Of a stretch of DNA of 64,000 nt, positions 22,444 to 34,530 are shown in pieces (the first letter of the stretch is position 1; every line of letters begins with the position of its first letter). Position numbers and translations under genes: made by a program. The DNA lies in contig CM044310.1 in the NCBI GenBank assembly GCA_024291935.2, forward strand, positions 81,094,713 through 81,158,712, given 5' to 3'. The DNA is from Okapia johnstoni. Lineage: Eukaryota > Chordata > Mammalia > Artiodactyla > Giraffidae. The notes beneath the pieces were generated by a model. That model was not told the origin of the DNA. It ran no database searches and worked only from the letters and a program-made list of their open reading frames with translations.

Positions 22444-22548
22444 AAGCCCCAAATCCTGTAACTTCACACTAGATACGAGCAGAAAGAGCTTCAAGAAAAG
22501 TAATTTATTTCTCATCCAAAGAATGAGAAGGAGGGCATCTACAGAACA
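22444..22548 (+). repeat. 105-bp direct repeat, copy A
   Basis: From 'aagccccaaatcctgtaact' to 'gagggcatctacagaaca'. Copy B lies at 22,899-23,003 with six substitutions and no gaps. Weaker similarity continues about 10 bp upstream. I do not recognise the unit as a known interspersed repeat. Confidence 0.93.
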
Positions 22549-22898
22549 GAAAGAGTAACCCCCCTGGGTTTTGTTGTTGTTGTTGTGTGTGTGTGTTTCT
22601 TTTCCTTTTATTCCAGCTCCCAGGCAATCCCCAGTCCCAAAGCTTAATCTCACAGTGGCTGATTGGCAGCTGGGGAGGGGCAGGGCAGAAACGGTAGTGC
22701 CTGTAGTGGCTGCCAGCTGATACCTGAAATTCCCAGGAAGGGGAAACATTCTCTCTGACCAGAGAAATTATGTGAACTAGGGAATGGAGGGAAATCTCTA
22801 TCTTCCTCCACTTGATCTCAGAGGCGGGTCTACCTGCAGGAACAGTGCAGCGGACTGGGGAGACTAGAACTCACCTTTTTAGCCCTCTGGCTAAAACT
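22549..22898. other. Spacer between the direct repeats
   Basis: Single-copy sequence with a short (GTT)n/(GT)n stretch at about 22,570-22,598. No gene signal. Confidence 0.5.
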
Positions 22899-23003
22899 AA
22901 GCCCCAAATCTTGTAACTTCTCAATAGATACGAGCAGAAAGAGCTTCAAGAAAAGTCATTTATTTCTCATTCAAAGAATGAGAAGGAGAGCATCTACAGA
23001 ACA
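22899..23003 (+). repeat. 105-bp direct repeat, copy B
   Basis: Six substitutions relative to copy A at 22,444-22,548, a 455-bp offset. See the matching finding. Confidence 0.93.
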
Positions 23004-23099
23004 AAGGAGGACCAAGAAGAGGAGATTCTGAGATCCAGGCTGTCAGAATGAAGAATAGATGCAGTTTGAGAAAGATGTCACAAAGCCATATAGGAACTT

Positions 23100-24760
23100 C
23101 AGGGCTCACCCACAAACCATGTATGCATGGACCTGATCCTGAACAGTATGTCAGAGGCTTTCAGGACTAAACAAAGAGTTTATCATTACCCAGACTGGCA
23201 AACATATGCAACAAATCTGAATAACACTGCAATAGTTTGAAACTGAACTGACACAGGAACCATAGTCCATTAAAAGTTGATGTGGCCTGAACTGAGTTGA
23301 TTGCTTTGCTAAAGCAAAGCATTTATAGTATTAAAACAAAATCCAAAGTCACGTCACATGATATTCAAAATGTATAGGATACAATCCAAAATTATTTGAC
23401 ATATGAAAAAAAATCTCAACAATTTGCAAAGGAAAATAAAATCAATAAACAGTCACTCAGATAACCAAGACGTTGAAATTATCAGAAAGACTTTAAAGAA
23501 GCCGTTTATAATCATATTCCAAAACATAAGGGCAAATACTCTTGAAATACAGGAAATACAGAAAGAAACAGAAGCTATAAAAATAATCAAATAATATTAC
23601 ATATAAAAAGCACAGCAAAATAAACTTTCAGTTGATTGACTCAACAGCAAAATGTAGATTTCAGAAGAGTCAGTAAACTTAAAGATAATTCAGTTTAAAG
23701 TAGCTAATCTGAACAAAAAAAGAGAAAGAATGAAAAAAAAAAAGGAACAGAGCCTTAGGAAACTATGGGACAGTATCAAAAGGTTTTAACATTTGTGTTC
23801 TCAGAGCATCAGAAAGAGGAGAATGGATGTGGCACAGAAAAAATGTTTGAAACAATAATGTCTAAGAATTTCCCAATTTGGTGAGAGACATAAACTTGTG
23901 TATTCAAAAAAGCCTCTGTGAATCCCAAATAGGAAAAACACAGAAACCCACACAGAGATCTACCATAATTAAACTGATGAAAACCAGAGACAATGAAAAA
24001 ATTTTTGAAAGCAGCTAGAGGGAAAAAACACTACACAATTCAAATTATCGATGACTTCTCATCATGAATCACGGAAGCTTTAAAGTAATTGGGTTTTTTT
24101 AAAAGTGCTAACAGTAAAAACAAACAAAACAAACAGCAAAAATATCCACCTTGTTGACCCAAAATGTTACAGCAAATAACTTTCAAGAATGAAGTTGAGG
24201 AACTTCCCTGGTGGTCCAGCGGCTATGATCCCAACTCAGGGGGCCTGAGCTCAATCCTTGGTCAGGGAACTAGATCCCACATACAGCAGCAAAGTTCGCA
24301 TGCTGCAACTAAAGATCAGGCATGCCGCAAAGAAGATTGAATGTACCGCATCCCACAACTAAGACCAAGTGCAGCCAAATAAATATTTTAAAAAAGAATG
24401 AAGTTGAAATGAAGCTATTTTCAGTTAAAGGAAAACAAAATGAATCCTGACCAGCAAAATTACATAAAATAAATATAAAAGAAATTTCTTAAAACAGAAG
24501 AGAAATGCTAACAGAAGAAAGCTTACAATGTTGTGAATAAAGGAAGGGCAAAACAAATGATAATATCTGGGTATATTTAATAGATTATTTTTCTCATCCC
24601 AAGTTTTAAAAATACAGGTGACTCTGTAAAGGTATATTTTTCCTCTTGGATATGTTTTGCTGTTTTTCATTTTAGAGGAATTGGTCCATTATATCTATAG
24701 CAAAGTTATGTGCGTAAACGTCCATTTGATGCCTCTAGGGCTTATGATGTTAACCCCTTC
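23100..24760 (+). mobile_element. HAL1/L1 ORF1-type relic
   Basis: Reads like a degraded L1-type ORF1: 'gaaattatcagaaagacttt', 'caacagcaaaatgtagattt', 'aacagagccttaggaaac', 'aatttcccaatttggtgaga' and 'tttgaaagcagctagaggg' occur in the ORF1 order. After the CHR SINE (24,199-24,393) it continues with 'attttcagttaaaggaaaac', the sequence that follows ORF1 in HAL1. ORF1p is the RNA-binding protein of L1. Frames are broken; the longest open piece is 63 codons at 23,403-23,594. Confidence 0.75.
24199..24393 (+). mobile_element. CHR-type SINE (cetartiodactyl)
   Basis: Starts 'gaacttccctggtggtccag', contains 'ggtcagggaactagatccca' and an A-rich end. Perfect 14-bp target duplications 'aagaatgaagttga' lie at 24,185-24,198 and 24,394-24,407. 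CHR SINEs are shared by ruminants, whales and hippos. Confidence 0.92.
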
Positions 24761-25061
24761 TCATTCTTTTTACAGGTAATTTGTGTCTTCTCTTTATTTT
24801 TTTCAGTCTGGTTAGAAGTTTTCAACAAATAATGATAGAACAATTGAAGATCTCTAAACCAAAAAATTAACCTTGATTCATATATCTTACCCTATACAAA
24901 ATTAATTCATATACTTAAATGTAAAACGATAAAACTTATAGAAAATAGGGAAAATCTATGATCTTGTGTTAGGTAAAATGTTTTTAGATATGGAACCAAA
25001 TGCACGATTCTTAGAAGAAAAAAATTGGTAAGTTGGATGCATTAAAATAAAAAACAGTAAA

Positions 25062-25109
25062 AGTGAAAGTCACTCAGTCATGTCCGACTCTTTGTGACCC
25101 CATGGACTA
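25062..25109 (-). mobile_element. SINE 3'-end fragment in the old L1
   Basis: About 48 bp of Bov-tA/BovB 3' tail ('agtgaaagtcactcagtcat' to 'ccccatggact'). A heavily 5'-truncated insertion. Confidence 0.8.
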
Positions 25110-25621
25110 TACTATTACCTTGCAAAAGACATTATTAAGAGAATAAACTCAAGCTACAAATTGGGAAAAATATTTGCAAGTAGTAACATATAGTCAACGA
25201 AGGACTTACATCTAGACTATATCAAGAACTCTTAAGATTTAACAAGAAACTAGTTCAATAAAGATGGCGAGAGATTTGAAGAATTCCTTTATCCAAGAAA
25301 ATACATTGATAGCAAAACAAGCACATGAAAAGATACTCAACATCATTAAGTAAGCTGACTATATCAAGTGTTGATTACAACAGAGAGCAACCGGAACTCT
25401 CACACATTGCTGGTGGCAATGCAAACTCGCACAGGTATAGTCCATTCTGGAAAAGGGACAGTATCTTGTAAAGTTAAACATATGCTTACTCTGACCCAGA
25501 AAGTCACTCCTATATATTTATTTGAGAAAAATGAAAATATTTTTCTACATTTATACAAATGTTTATAGATTTATTCATAAAAACTAAAAACTAGAAACAA
25601 CCCAAATGTCCATTGACAGGT

Positions 25622-27428
25622 GAATCAGTTCAGATCAGTTCAGTTGCTCAGTTGTGTCCGATTCTTTATAACCCCATGGACTGCAGCACACCAGGCCTCC
25701 CTGTCCATCACCAAATCTCAGAGTTTTTTCAGACTCATGTCAATTGAGTCAGTGATGCCATTCAACCATCTCATCCTCTATCGTCCCCTTCTCCTCCCGC
25801 CTTCAATCTTTCCCACCATTAGGGTCTTTTCAGATGGGTCAGCGCTTTGCATCAGGTGGCCAAACTATTGGAGCTTCAGCTTCAATGTCAGTTCTTCCAA
25901 TGAATATTCAGTACTGATTTCTTTTAGGATGGACTGGTTGGATCTCCTTGCAGTCTAAGGGCCTCTCAAGCATCTTCTCCAACGCCACAATTCAAAAGCA
26001 TCAATTCTTTGGTGTTCAGCTTTCTTTATAGTCCAACTCTCACATCCATACATGACCACTAGAAAAACCATAGCTTTGACTAGACGGACCTTTGTTGGCA
26101 AAGTAATGTTTCTGCTTTTTAATATGCTGTCTAGGTTGGTCCTAACTTTTCTTCCAAGGAGCAAGCATCTTTTAATTTCATGGCTGCAGTCACCATCTGC
26201 AGTGATTTTGCCAAAAATAAAGTCTGTCACTGTTTACACTGTTTCCCCATCTATTTCCCATGAAGTGATGGGACCAGATGCCATGATCTTAGCTTTTTGA
26301 ATGCTGACTTTTAAGCTAGCTTTATCACTTTCCTCTTTCACTTTCATCAAGAGGCTTTTTAGTTTCTCTTTGCTTTCTGCCATAAGGGTGGTGTCATCTG
26401 CATATCTGAAGTTATTAATATTTCTCCTGGCAATCTTGATTCCAGCTTGTGCTTCATCCTGCCCAGCATTTCTCATGATGTACTCTGCATATAAGCTAAA
26501 TAAGAAGGGTGACAATATACAGTCTTGATGTACTCCTTTCCCTATTTGGAACCACTCGGTTGTTCCCTGTCCAGTTCTAACTGTTTCTTCCTGACCTACT
26601 TACAGATTTATCAGGAGACAGGTAAAGTGGTCTGGTATTCCCATCTCTTGAAGAATTTTCCACAGTTTGCTGTGATCTACACAGGCTTTGTGATCAAAGG
26701 CTTTGGCATAGTTAATAAAGCAGAAATAGAGGTTTTTCTGGAACTCTCTTGCTTTTCGATGATCCAGCGGATGTTGGCAATTTAATCTCTGGTTCCTCTG
26801 CCTTTTCTAAATCCAGCTTGAACATCTGGAAGTTCTTGGTTCATGTATTGTTGAAGCCTGGCTTGGAGAATTTTGAGCATTACTTTGCTAGCATGTGAGA
26901 TGAGTGTAATTGTGCAGTAGTTTGAACATTCTATGCTATTGTCTTTCTTTGGGATTGGAATGAAAACTGACCTTTTCCAGCCCTGTGGCCACTGCTGAGT
27001 TTTCCATATTTGCTGGCATATTGAGTGCAGCACTTTCACAGCATCATCTTTTTAGGATTTGATAACCCTGTATGTGAGACATCAAAAGAGACACAGATAA
27101 ATAGAACAGTATTATGGACTCTATGGGAGAGGGTGAGGGCAGGATGATATGGGAGAATGGCATGGAAGCATGTAAATTATCATATGTGAAACAAATCACC
27201 AGTCCAGGTTCAATGCATGATGCAGGGTGCTCGGGGCTGGTGCACCAGGATGACCCGGAGGGATGGGATGGGGAGGGAGGTGGAAGGGGGGTTCTGGAAG
27301 GGGAAAACATGTACACCCATGGTGGATTCATGTCAGTGTATGGCAAAACAAATACAATATTGTCAAATTAAAAAATAGAAAATAAACTAATTTAATTTAA
27401 AAAAAAAGAAATAGCTCAACTGGAATAG
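25622..27428 (-). mobile_element. BovB LINE, 5'-truncated, inside an L1 and itself interrupted
   Basis: BovB 3' end at 25,622. The complement of the RT domain follows, including the YADD active-site box (minus-strand frame 26,234-26,515 reads 'NINNFRYADDTTLMAESKEK') and the 'QAGFRKGRGTRD' box (26,782-27,039). The repeated 'gacaggtga' on both sides is the likely target duplication. An L1 tail at 27,053-27,407 splits it, leaving about 20 bp of BovB beyond. Confidence 0.93.
27053..27407 (+). mobile_element. L1 3' UTR fragment inside the BovB
   Basis: From 'gataaccctgtatgtgagac' through the G-rich 'gggatggggagggaggtgg' to an A-rich tail. The BovB resumes at 'gaaatagctcaactggaa'. Related to the other L1 3' ends but from a different subfamily, with extra sequence near 27,222-27,245. 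Confidence 0.9.
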
Positions 27429-27830
27429 ATAACTGGAATAGACAGGTGAGTAGATAAACAAATTGTGTACATTCATACAATGGATTACTACTCAGCAATC
27501 AAAAGGAATAAACTATTGATGTACACGACAGCAGAGATGAATCTCAAAGGCATCAGTCCTAAAGTTGTATGCTGTGTGACTCCATTTACGTAACATTCTG
27601 TTAAAGGAAAGTCATAGGGACGTAGGATGGCCCGGTGGTTTCCAGATATTTGAAGTAGGAGAGGCTGTGACTACAAAGGAAACAGCCCAGGAGTTTTGTA
27701 GCCTGTTGGTACTGCTTGTTGGTATGTCCTGATAATGAAGGTAGTTCCTTGAAGCTACATACATGTTAAAACTCCTGGAACTATTCACCAAAAATAATTA
27801 ATTTTACTATTTCTAAATTTTAAAGAAATT

Positions 27831-28660
27831 GAACAATTTTTTAAACTATAGGGGAAAATTTTCCAGGTTGGCACATAGCACTTGGCTTCACGGCAGAGGT
27901 GAGATTTGCCTAGATATTGAAGAAGAATGAGCAGGATTGGGATATATAAGAATAAAGGCTTTCTGGTTGAGTGATTCTCATGAAAAGCAGTGAGACCAGA
28001 CACAATATATTTGCTGGACATGGAGTAAAAATGCCTTGGCTACTATAGAAAATGGTAATGGGGAAAAAAAGTTGTGGAATAGAATTTTGAAGTAATTCAG
28101 AAGCCAGATTAAAGAACAGAAACAGAAGGCACTATATTAGACCCCCTGATTCCCAAGATTTTTGACCTATGACCCAGAAGATGGATAAAAATGCACAACA
28201 TTCTCTAGTTTGTATGAACAAATTTGATACAATACCCCTCCAAATCACTAAAATAGTTAGTGATTTCAACAAACATAAAATGAAACTCAGTCATGAACAC
28301 TCACTGCAGGCCATCACATAGTTTGAAAGGTTCTAGATTATTCAGTTATTCAGAATGTCCTACACACACTCTTTTATTGAATCCATGCATGAAGGCATCT
28401 TGGAATTTTAGTGACAAAGATGTTATAGGGATAACCTTGAGTCTAACATAGGTTATAAGAAGATAATTAATTTACAAACTTCAGTATTTTCATTCGACTA
28501 TTTTTAGAAATGTTACTTGCAATACCGTATTAGATTATTGGAATCTTTGTATTCCTTTCAGCCAGAACTGAGAAAATGTAGCTTTGTTCCCAATATCCAC
28601 ATGGAGTTGATTCTACTACTCAACTCTGCTGGAATTAAGTGGTATATAAAGTAGACAAGG
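27831..28660. other. Single-copy sequence
   Basis: No repeat or gene recognised. Confidence 0.45.
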
Positions 28661-28870
28661 AGTTTCCCTGGCGGCTTAGATGGTAAAGAATCTGCGTGCA
28701 ATGTGGGAAACCTGGATTTGATCCCTGGGTTGGGAAAATCCCCTGGAGGAGGGCATGGCAACCCACTCCAGTATTCCTGTCTGGAGAATCCCCATGGACA
28801 GAGGAGCCTGGCAGGATACAGTTCATGGAGTCAAAAAGAATCAGACATGACTGAGCAACTAAGCACAGCA
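28661..28870 (+). mobile_element. Bov-tA SINE
   Basis: From 'agtttccctggcggcttaga' to 'actgagcaactaagcacagc'. Short direct repeats 'aaagta' flank it. Moderately diverged. Confidence 0.94.
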
Positions 28871-29049
28871 CAAAGTAAATGAGGTGCCAATCCTCATGAA
28901 GCTCTAAGTCTAGTGAATTTGAAAAAAAAGATATGCTAAATAAAGCACATGAGCCATGGTTGAAGAAGGACAGCAAGGTTAGTGGATTCAGAGGGAAACA
29001 GAAAGAAGATTATGTCACCAGAAGGAAATTTGTAAGTGAATGGGAATAT

Positions 29050-29340
29050 TAATCAAGGCTCTCTTTGGCTGCAAATTAGAGAAACACAACTCAAGTCGGG
29101 TTATGCAAAAGAAGGACATCACTGGCTCATGTGAATGAAAGTTCAGGGCTGTGAAGTGTTACTCAGTGTATTTCGTCAGCCACCTAGTTCACGTCTCCAC
29201 CCCACTTTCCTCAGTGTGACTATCTTCAGACTTCATGCTTACCTCCCAAGAGCAAGAGAACTTGCCAACCTTTCCAGAAACCACAGGGCTGATCCTAATG
29301 CCCACATCCCTGGACAAATTCCAGAAGCATGGAGGTCATG
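29050..29340. repeat. Possible ancient repeat relic
   Basis: 'ctttggctgcaaattagaga' and the following text resemble a mammal-wide repeat that I cannot name. It may also be single copy. Confidence 0.3.
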
Positions 29341-29390
29341 GTGGGCTGAATGACCAGACAAGGCCATATGTGCCCTCCTAAGCCCAGAAG

Positions 29391-29613
29391 TTGTATGCTG
29401 TGAGCGCTCAGTCATGACTGACTCTTTGCCATCCCATGGACTGCAGCCTGCCCGGCTCCTCTATCCATGGAATTTTCCAGGCAAGAACACTGGAGCGGGT
29501 TGCCATTTCCTACTCCAGGGGATCTTCCCTACCCAGGGATCAAACCTGAGTCTCTTGCATCTTGTGCATTGGCAGGTGAATTCTTTACCACTGCACTACC
29601 TGAGGAGCCCAGA
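29391..29613 (-). mobile_element. Bov-tA SINE
   Basis: The complement of the SINE with hallmarks 'aattttccaggcaagaacac' and 'ggggatcttccctaccc'. 8-bp target duplications 'cccagaag' lie at 29,383-29,390 and 29,614-29,621. A small insertion sits near 29,560. Confidence 0.94.
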
Positions 29614-29621
29614 CCCAGAAG

Positions 29622-30419
29622 CTAGAGTCATATATCAACAAAAATCAAGATTTTGTACTTGATTGAAGAAGAAATGACTGACAGCAGGCAATGCAATCGA
29701 AATAGAGTTCTTCTAGAATGGAGTTGATATGGAAGGTAACCTCAGCTCATTTCGGATCCACTAATAAAACTCCAGAAAGACCCTAAACATCTATTTCAGA
29801 AACCACCTTGTACAGGTGTTCCTATTATGGAAACTTTTTACTCTCACATTTATCCCAGACTGTAACTTACCTCAGAGTTTCAATCTTTACTGTTGGGTCT
29901 CAGAACTTCAGAGTTAAAATCTTTCCTGGGTGACGATTGGAAAGGAGGGTCATGGCCCAGAGGAAATGCTCATGAACTTGGAGACAGATGATTTACACAT
30001 GAATCCTGAGTATCCTCACTTCTCTAACACTCAGCCCCTCACTATGAAAATGCAGTTGGTGTGACAATTGAATGAGATAATAGGCGAAAAAGCACTTTAG
30101 TGTTTCAAGTAAAATTCTAATGGGAGACATTATTGTTGGTGGCTTCTTATAAGTTGGTCTTGCATTACTAGCTCTATTAAACACTCCTGAAGGAAAGAGA
30201 GTGATATCTCATCCTGTTTGGTATCCCAAAAGTCCTACCACAAGCCTGGAAAAAATAGTAGTCTCTTCCTAATTTCTTATCAAGTAGCTCAGTGAGTAGG
30301 TGAAGGAAGGAATGAATGACTTTGGGCTTAGATTCCAATACAAATTCCTTAGAATGATTTGTTTTATCATGATCAAATTTTTTTAACATCAATAGGTAAA
30401 GATAAAAGCCTGATTCTCT
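29622..30419. other. Single-copy sequence
   Basis: No repeat recognised. The minus-strand 107-codon frame at 30,177-30,500 runs into the CR1/L3 relic and has no domain. Confidence 0.45.
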
Positions 30420-30640
30420 GATCTCTGAAAATATTGTGTGCAGTTCTGGGCATACCTTTAAAAGACATAAAGAAGCTGGAGGAAGTGAGGAGGACGACAT
30501 CGAAAATGATCAAGGAGGTGGGGGCAGGAATGCTATCCAAGGATAGATCAAAATGGGCTGCTTTGTTCTGGAAATATAAAGGCTGAGAAAGAAATGATCA
30601 AAGTTTTTGAAATCCTGGGAGGTGGGGAGAGGGATGGGTT
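30420..30640 (+). repeat. CR1/L3 LINE relic
   Basis: 'gtgtgcagttctgggca', 'acataaagaagctggaggaa' and 'gatcaaagtttttgaaatcc' follow, in order, a conserved section of the mammalian CR1/L3 element (the 'cagttctgggc ... aagctggag ... gaagagaag' string). Very old and highly diverged. Confidence 0.55.
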
Positions 30641-31290
30641 GGAGATTTACCCAGCCCCCAATGTCTTTAATACCCACATCACACACAGAGTGGTGGGGTC
30701 AACCCAATGTGGTATTTCTCATGATTTTAAGATGGTCTGTAGATTAAGGCTCACTTTTGAATGAGCCATTTTCAAGTTCACATCAGGAATGAAGTCATCT
30801 AAGCTACTTGGGCTTCCAGAATTCATGGAAGATGAGCCTGAAGAGGTGCTTGTTCTAAAAGCAATTCATCTGGGATGGTGGAACTTGTGCAGACGAGTTG
30901 ATGGAGAGGGCCAATCAGGAAAGAAAAATTGATAGCATCCTAAAATTGTGGATTGTCAGTGAACAAACACATCTGAACTTTCATACACAGAATTAGGGAG
31001 CTGCCCTTACAGACTTCTCTGGCTGAACTGTAGGCCCCATTTCTTTAGAGAGCCTTCTAATGCCATAAAGTTTACCTACCCTGTGCTGAAGAGCAAGTAC
31101 AGGTCTCTGACATCAGAATAGCAGTTCAACTCTATTCTGGTTTCATGACTACATTAAGTAGGTGTCATTTTGTTGCAAGTGATTTATGATCAAATTCAAA
31201 TTGCCTTCAACACAGAAAGAATTTTGGTTTCAAGTTCATTCAATAGTAAAGACTAAGCAGGGATCAAACAATATCATTAAATTAAAATAC
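30641..31290. other. Single-copy sequence
   Basis: No gene or named repeat recognised. Confidence 0.45.
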
Positions 31291-31297
31291 AACTCTT

Positions 31298-31448
31298 GGG
31301 ACTTCCCTGGTGGTCCAGTAGCTAAAACTTCAAGCTCCCAGTACAGAGGACCTGGGTCTGATCCCTGGTCAGGGAACAAACCCCATATACCACAACTAAG
31401 ACCCAGAACATCCAAATAAAATAAATAAATATAAATATTTAAAAATAC
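31298..31448 (+). mobile_element. CHR-type SINE
   Basis: Starts 'gggacttccctggtggtcca' with 'tccctggtcagggaacaaac' and an aaataaat-rich tail. The flanks share 'aaaat(t)acaactct' on both sides (31,284-31,296 and about 31,454-31,466). Confidence 0.9.
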
Positions 31449-31499
31449 ATTAGAAAATTACAACTCTCTCTGCCTTACTCTCTCCCTCCCTCTTTTTCA

Positions 31500-32368
31500 C
31501 TCCCACCCTGAGCTAAGCTCTGAGTGATGGTTGCTTTTATGTGTCAACTTGACTGGGCTAAGGGATGCCCAAACAGCTAATAAAACATTATTTCTGGGTA
31601 TGTCTGTGAGGATATTTCCAGAAGATATTAGCATTTGAATTGGTGGACTGAGTAAAGCAGATGATACTTCCCAATATGAGTGGGCATCGTCCAGTCCACC
31701 AAGAGACCAAACAGAACCAAAAGGTGAAAGGGCAAATTCAGTCTCTGCTTGAGTTGAGAGATTCATCTACTCCCGCCCTCAGAAATCAGCACTCCTGGTT
31801 CCCAGGCTTTCAGACGATTCAGGACACACACCACCAGCCTCCGATTTCCAGACCTTTGGACCACTGATTTTTCTGGCTCTCCATCTTGCAGATGGCAGAT
31901 CATGAGTCTTCTTGGCTGTGAGCCACCCCTTGGGAGAGCAAAGCAGTAAATTCCCAAGGAGGTTGCAGCTGTAAGCCAATGCAGATGACATTTAGAGGCT
32001 CCATAACGACGTGAGCCAGTTCCTATGACAAACTTCCTCTGATATGTCTGTATCTATATACATGTGTGCATGCTCAGCTGCTTCAGTCGTGTCCAACTCT
32101 TTGTGACCCTATGGACTGTAGCCCACAAGGGTCCTCTGTCCATGGGATTCTTGAGGCAAGAATACTGGCATGGGTTCCCATGCCCTCCTCCAAGAGATTT
32201 TTCCAACCCAGGGACTGAACCGATGTCTCCTGCATCTCCTGCATTGCCGATGGAGTCTTTACTGCTGCTACAATGGGGAAGCCCCCTATATTTATATATA
32301 TCTGTATCTATATCTGTATCTCCTATCGGTTCTGTTTCTCTGGAGAACCATGTCTAATACACTCTCCC
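31500..32368. repeat. Mammal-wide repeat relic, split by a SINE
   Basis: Begins with 'tgtgtcaacttgactgggct' and closes with 'ggttctgtttctctggagaa'. This is a well-known old mammalian repeat ending whose exact name I will not guess. The SINE at 32,063-32,287 interrupts its (TA)n-rich end. Confidence 0.65.
32063..32287 (-). mobile_element. Bov-tA SINE
   Basis: Family marks 'tcagtcgtgtccaactcttt' and 'gattcttgaggcaagaatac'. The head carries a 9-bp tandem duplication ('tctcctgca' twice near 32,226-32,243). Confidence 0.93.
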
Positions 32369-33189
32369 TTCTTGGTTTAGCCCACAGAGGCTCATGTATT
32401 ACTCACATATAGCCTAGCAACTGCAACAAAATTAGAGCATCTATTTTCCAGCAACTCTAATAAAAGTCCTGCGGTTGGATAACCATGAGATCAACTACGT
32501 CCATCACAGTGGTCAAGAGGAAGAAAAAACGTGACTGGCCAGACCTGAGTTACAAGCTTATCCTTGAAACCGAGACAGTGCGGCCACCCAATTTTAATCA
32601 TGTGAGCTGAGAGGGGAGATCCCAAAAGAAAGTCAAAACTTGTGGGAGGATGAAGAGGAAATGACAGTAAACCAGGGAAACAGCAGAGGTGCATTTATAT
32701 TGGTGAGCATGCCCAGCATCTCCTCTGAAAAGCATTTGGTCAAGTGCCTGTACACACCCTACACATCTGTGAGCCTTGTTCAAGGGACACCTCCCCCAAG
32801 AAGCTGCTCCATCACCACCCTTCAGGGATCCCTCCTTTCTCTGAATCCCAACAGCAACCCTTTTGGCAGCCTGTCATTTCTCCGTCAGGAAGGTTCTCTG
32901 GGACAGAGACATCACTCCTCTTATACGTCCAAAGAAACGTCAACTAGAACAAACCAGGTCACACAATGTATATCTGGAAAATCAGACTGTTTCCAAAGAG
33001 AGAGGTAGATTTCAACTCAAACTAGGGACAGGCTTTCTAACAAGTAGAGCTTCTCAGCAAGTTTAAGAGTGGCTTGCTGCAGTGAGAGGATGAAGCAGCA
33101 GGGATCCACCTCTCTGGTTAGAGGCAGTGGGGGGTACTTAGGCAACAGGTGAGTAATAAAGCTTGGTGAATTTAAGGGTTTTTTTTTTT
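32369..33189. other. Single-copy sequence
   Basis: Overlapping open frames on both strands at 32,491-33,066 lack domains. No gene call. Confidence 0.45.
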
Positions 33190-34530
33190 CATTTTTCTAC
33201 CATGCTTTATTATTATTATTATTATTTTTACTTTTTAATTGACAGATGGTTGCTTTGCAATATTGTGCTAGTTTCTGCTATACATCAACATGAATCAGCC
33301 ATAAGTACACATATATCCCCTCCCTCTTGAGCCTCCCTTGCACCTCCCACCCTATCCCACCCCTCTAGGTTGCCACAGAGCACCAGGTTTGAGCTCCCTG
33401 TGTCATAAAGCAAATTCCCACTGGCTGTCTGCTTTCTATATGGCAATGAATGTGTTTCAACGTTACTCTTTCAATTCATCCCTCCCTCTCCTTTCTCCAC
33501 TGTGTCCACAAGTCTTTTTTCTATGTCAGCATCTCCATTGCTGCTCTACAAATAGGTTCGTCAGTACCATCTTTCTAGATTCCATATATATGCATTAATA
33601 TATAATATTTGTTTTTCCCTTTCTGACTTATTTCACTCTGTATAATGGGCTCTAGGTTCTCCTCATTAGAACTGAATCACATGCTTTCCTTTTTATTGCT
33701 GAGTAATATCCCATTGTATGTATGTACCACTTCTTTATTCATTCATCTGTCTATGAACATCTAAGTTGCTTCCATGTCTTGGCTATTGTAAATGGTACTG
33801 CAATGAACATTGGGATGCATGTATCTTTTTCAACTATGGTTTCTTCAGGGTATATGCCCAGTAGTGGGATTGTTGGGTCATATGGAAGTTTTATTGCTAG
33901 TTTTTTAAGGAATCTCTTAATGTTCTTCATAGTGCCTGTATCAACCTACATTTCCATCAACAATGCAAGAGGTTCCCCTTCCTCCACACGCTCTCCAACA
34001 TTTATTGTTTGTAGAGTTTTTGACAGTGACCATTCTGACCCATGTGAGGTGATACCTCATTGCTGTTTTGATTTGCATTTCTCTGATGTTCAGCATCTTT
34101 TCATGTATCTATTAGCCATCTGTATGTTTTCTTTGGAGGAATGTTTGTTTAGGTCTTCTGCCCACTTTTTGACTGAGTTGTTTGTCTTTCTGGTATTGAG
34201 TTATATGAGCTACTTGTATATTTTGAAGATTAATCCTTTGTCAGTTGATTCGTTTGCTATTATTTTTCTCCCATTCTGAGGTTTGTCTTTCTACATTAGT
34301 TATAGTTTCTTTTACTGTGCAAAAGATTTTAAGTTTAACTAGGTCCAACTTCCTTGTTTCTGTTTTGATTATTCTAGGAGGTGGGTTACAGAGGATCTTG
34401 CTATGATTTATGTCAAGGAGTGTGCCTTCTGTGTTATCCTCTAGGAGCTTTATAGTTTCTGGTCTTACCTTTAAGTCTTTAATCTATTTTAAGGTTACTT
34501 TTGTGTATGGTAGGGTTTTGTTTTAAACTT
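33190..34530 (-). mobile_element. L1 3' portion
   Basis: The complement of an L1 3' UTR and ORF2 C-terminal region, from a T-rich end through 'cttgagcctcccttgcacct', 'ggctctaggttctcctcatt' and 'ccattctgaggtttgtcttt' to 'gtgtatggtagggttttg'. A (TTA)n run sits at 33,207-33,229. The 185-codon plus-strand frame at 33,722-34,279 is antisense to L1 ORF2 and is not a gene. Confidence 0.92.

Larger units (their letters stand above)
24860..27830 (+). mobile_element. Old L1 3' portion, split by a BovB
   Basis: Degraded L1 ORF2 C-terminus and 3' end: 'gggaaaaatatttgcaagta', 'agcacatgaaaagatactca', 'aaactagaaacaacccaaat', then, beyond the BovB (25,622-27,428), 'caatggattactactcagca' and 'ggtggtttccag'. 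All frames are interrupted. Confidence 0.85.

Noticed and set aside
22597..22626. Pyrimidine tract plus AG resembling a splice acceptor ('tccttttattccag')
   Set aside because: No matching donor or coding sequence nearby; such matches occur by chance.
30177..30500. 107-codon minus-strand open frame as a possible gene
   Set aside because: No domain, no splice or promoter context, and it overlaps a CR1/L3 relic.
33722..34279. 185-codon plus-strand open frame
   Set aside because: It is antisense to a minus-strand L1 ORF2 region. The same antisense frame pattern recurs in other L1 copies.
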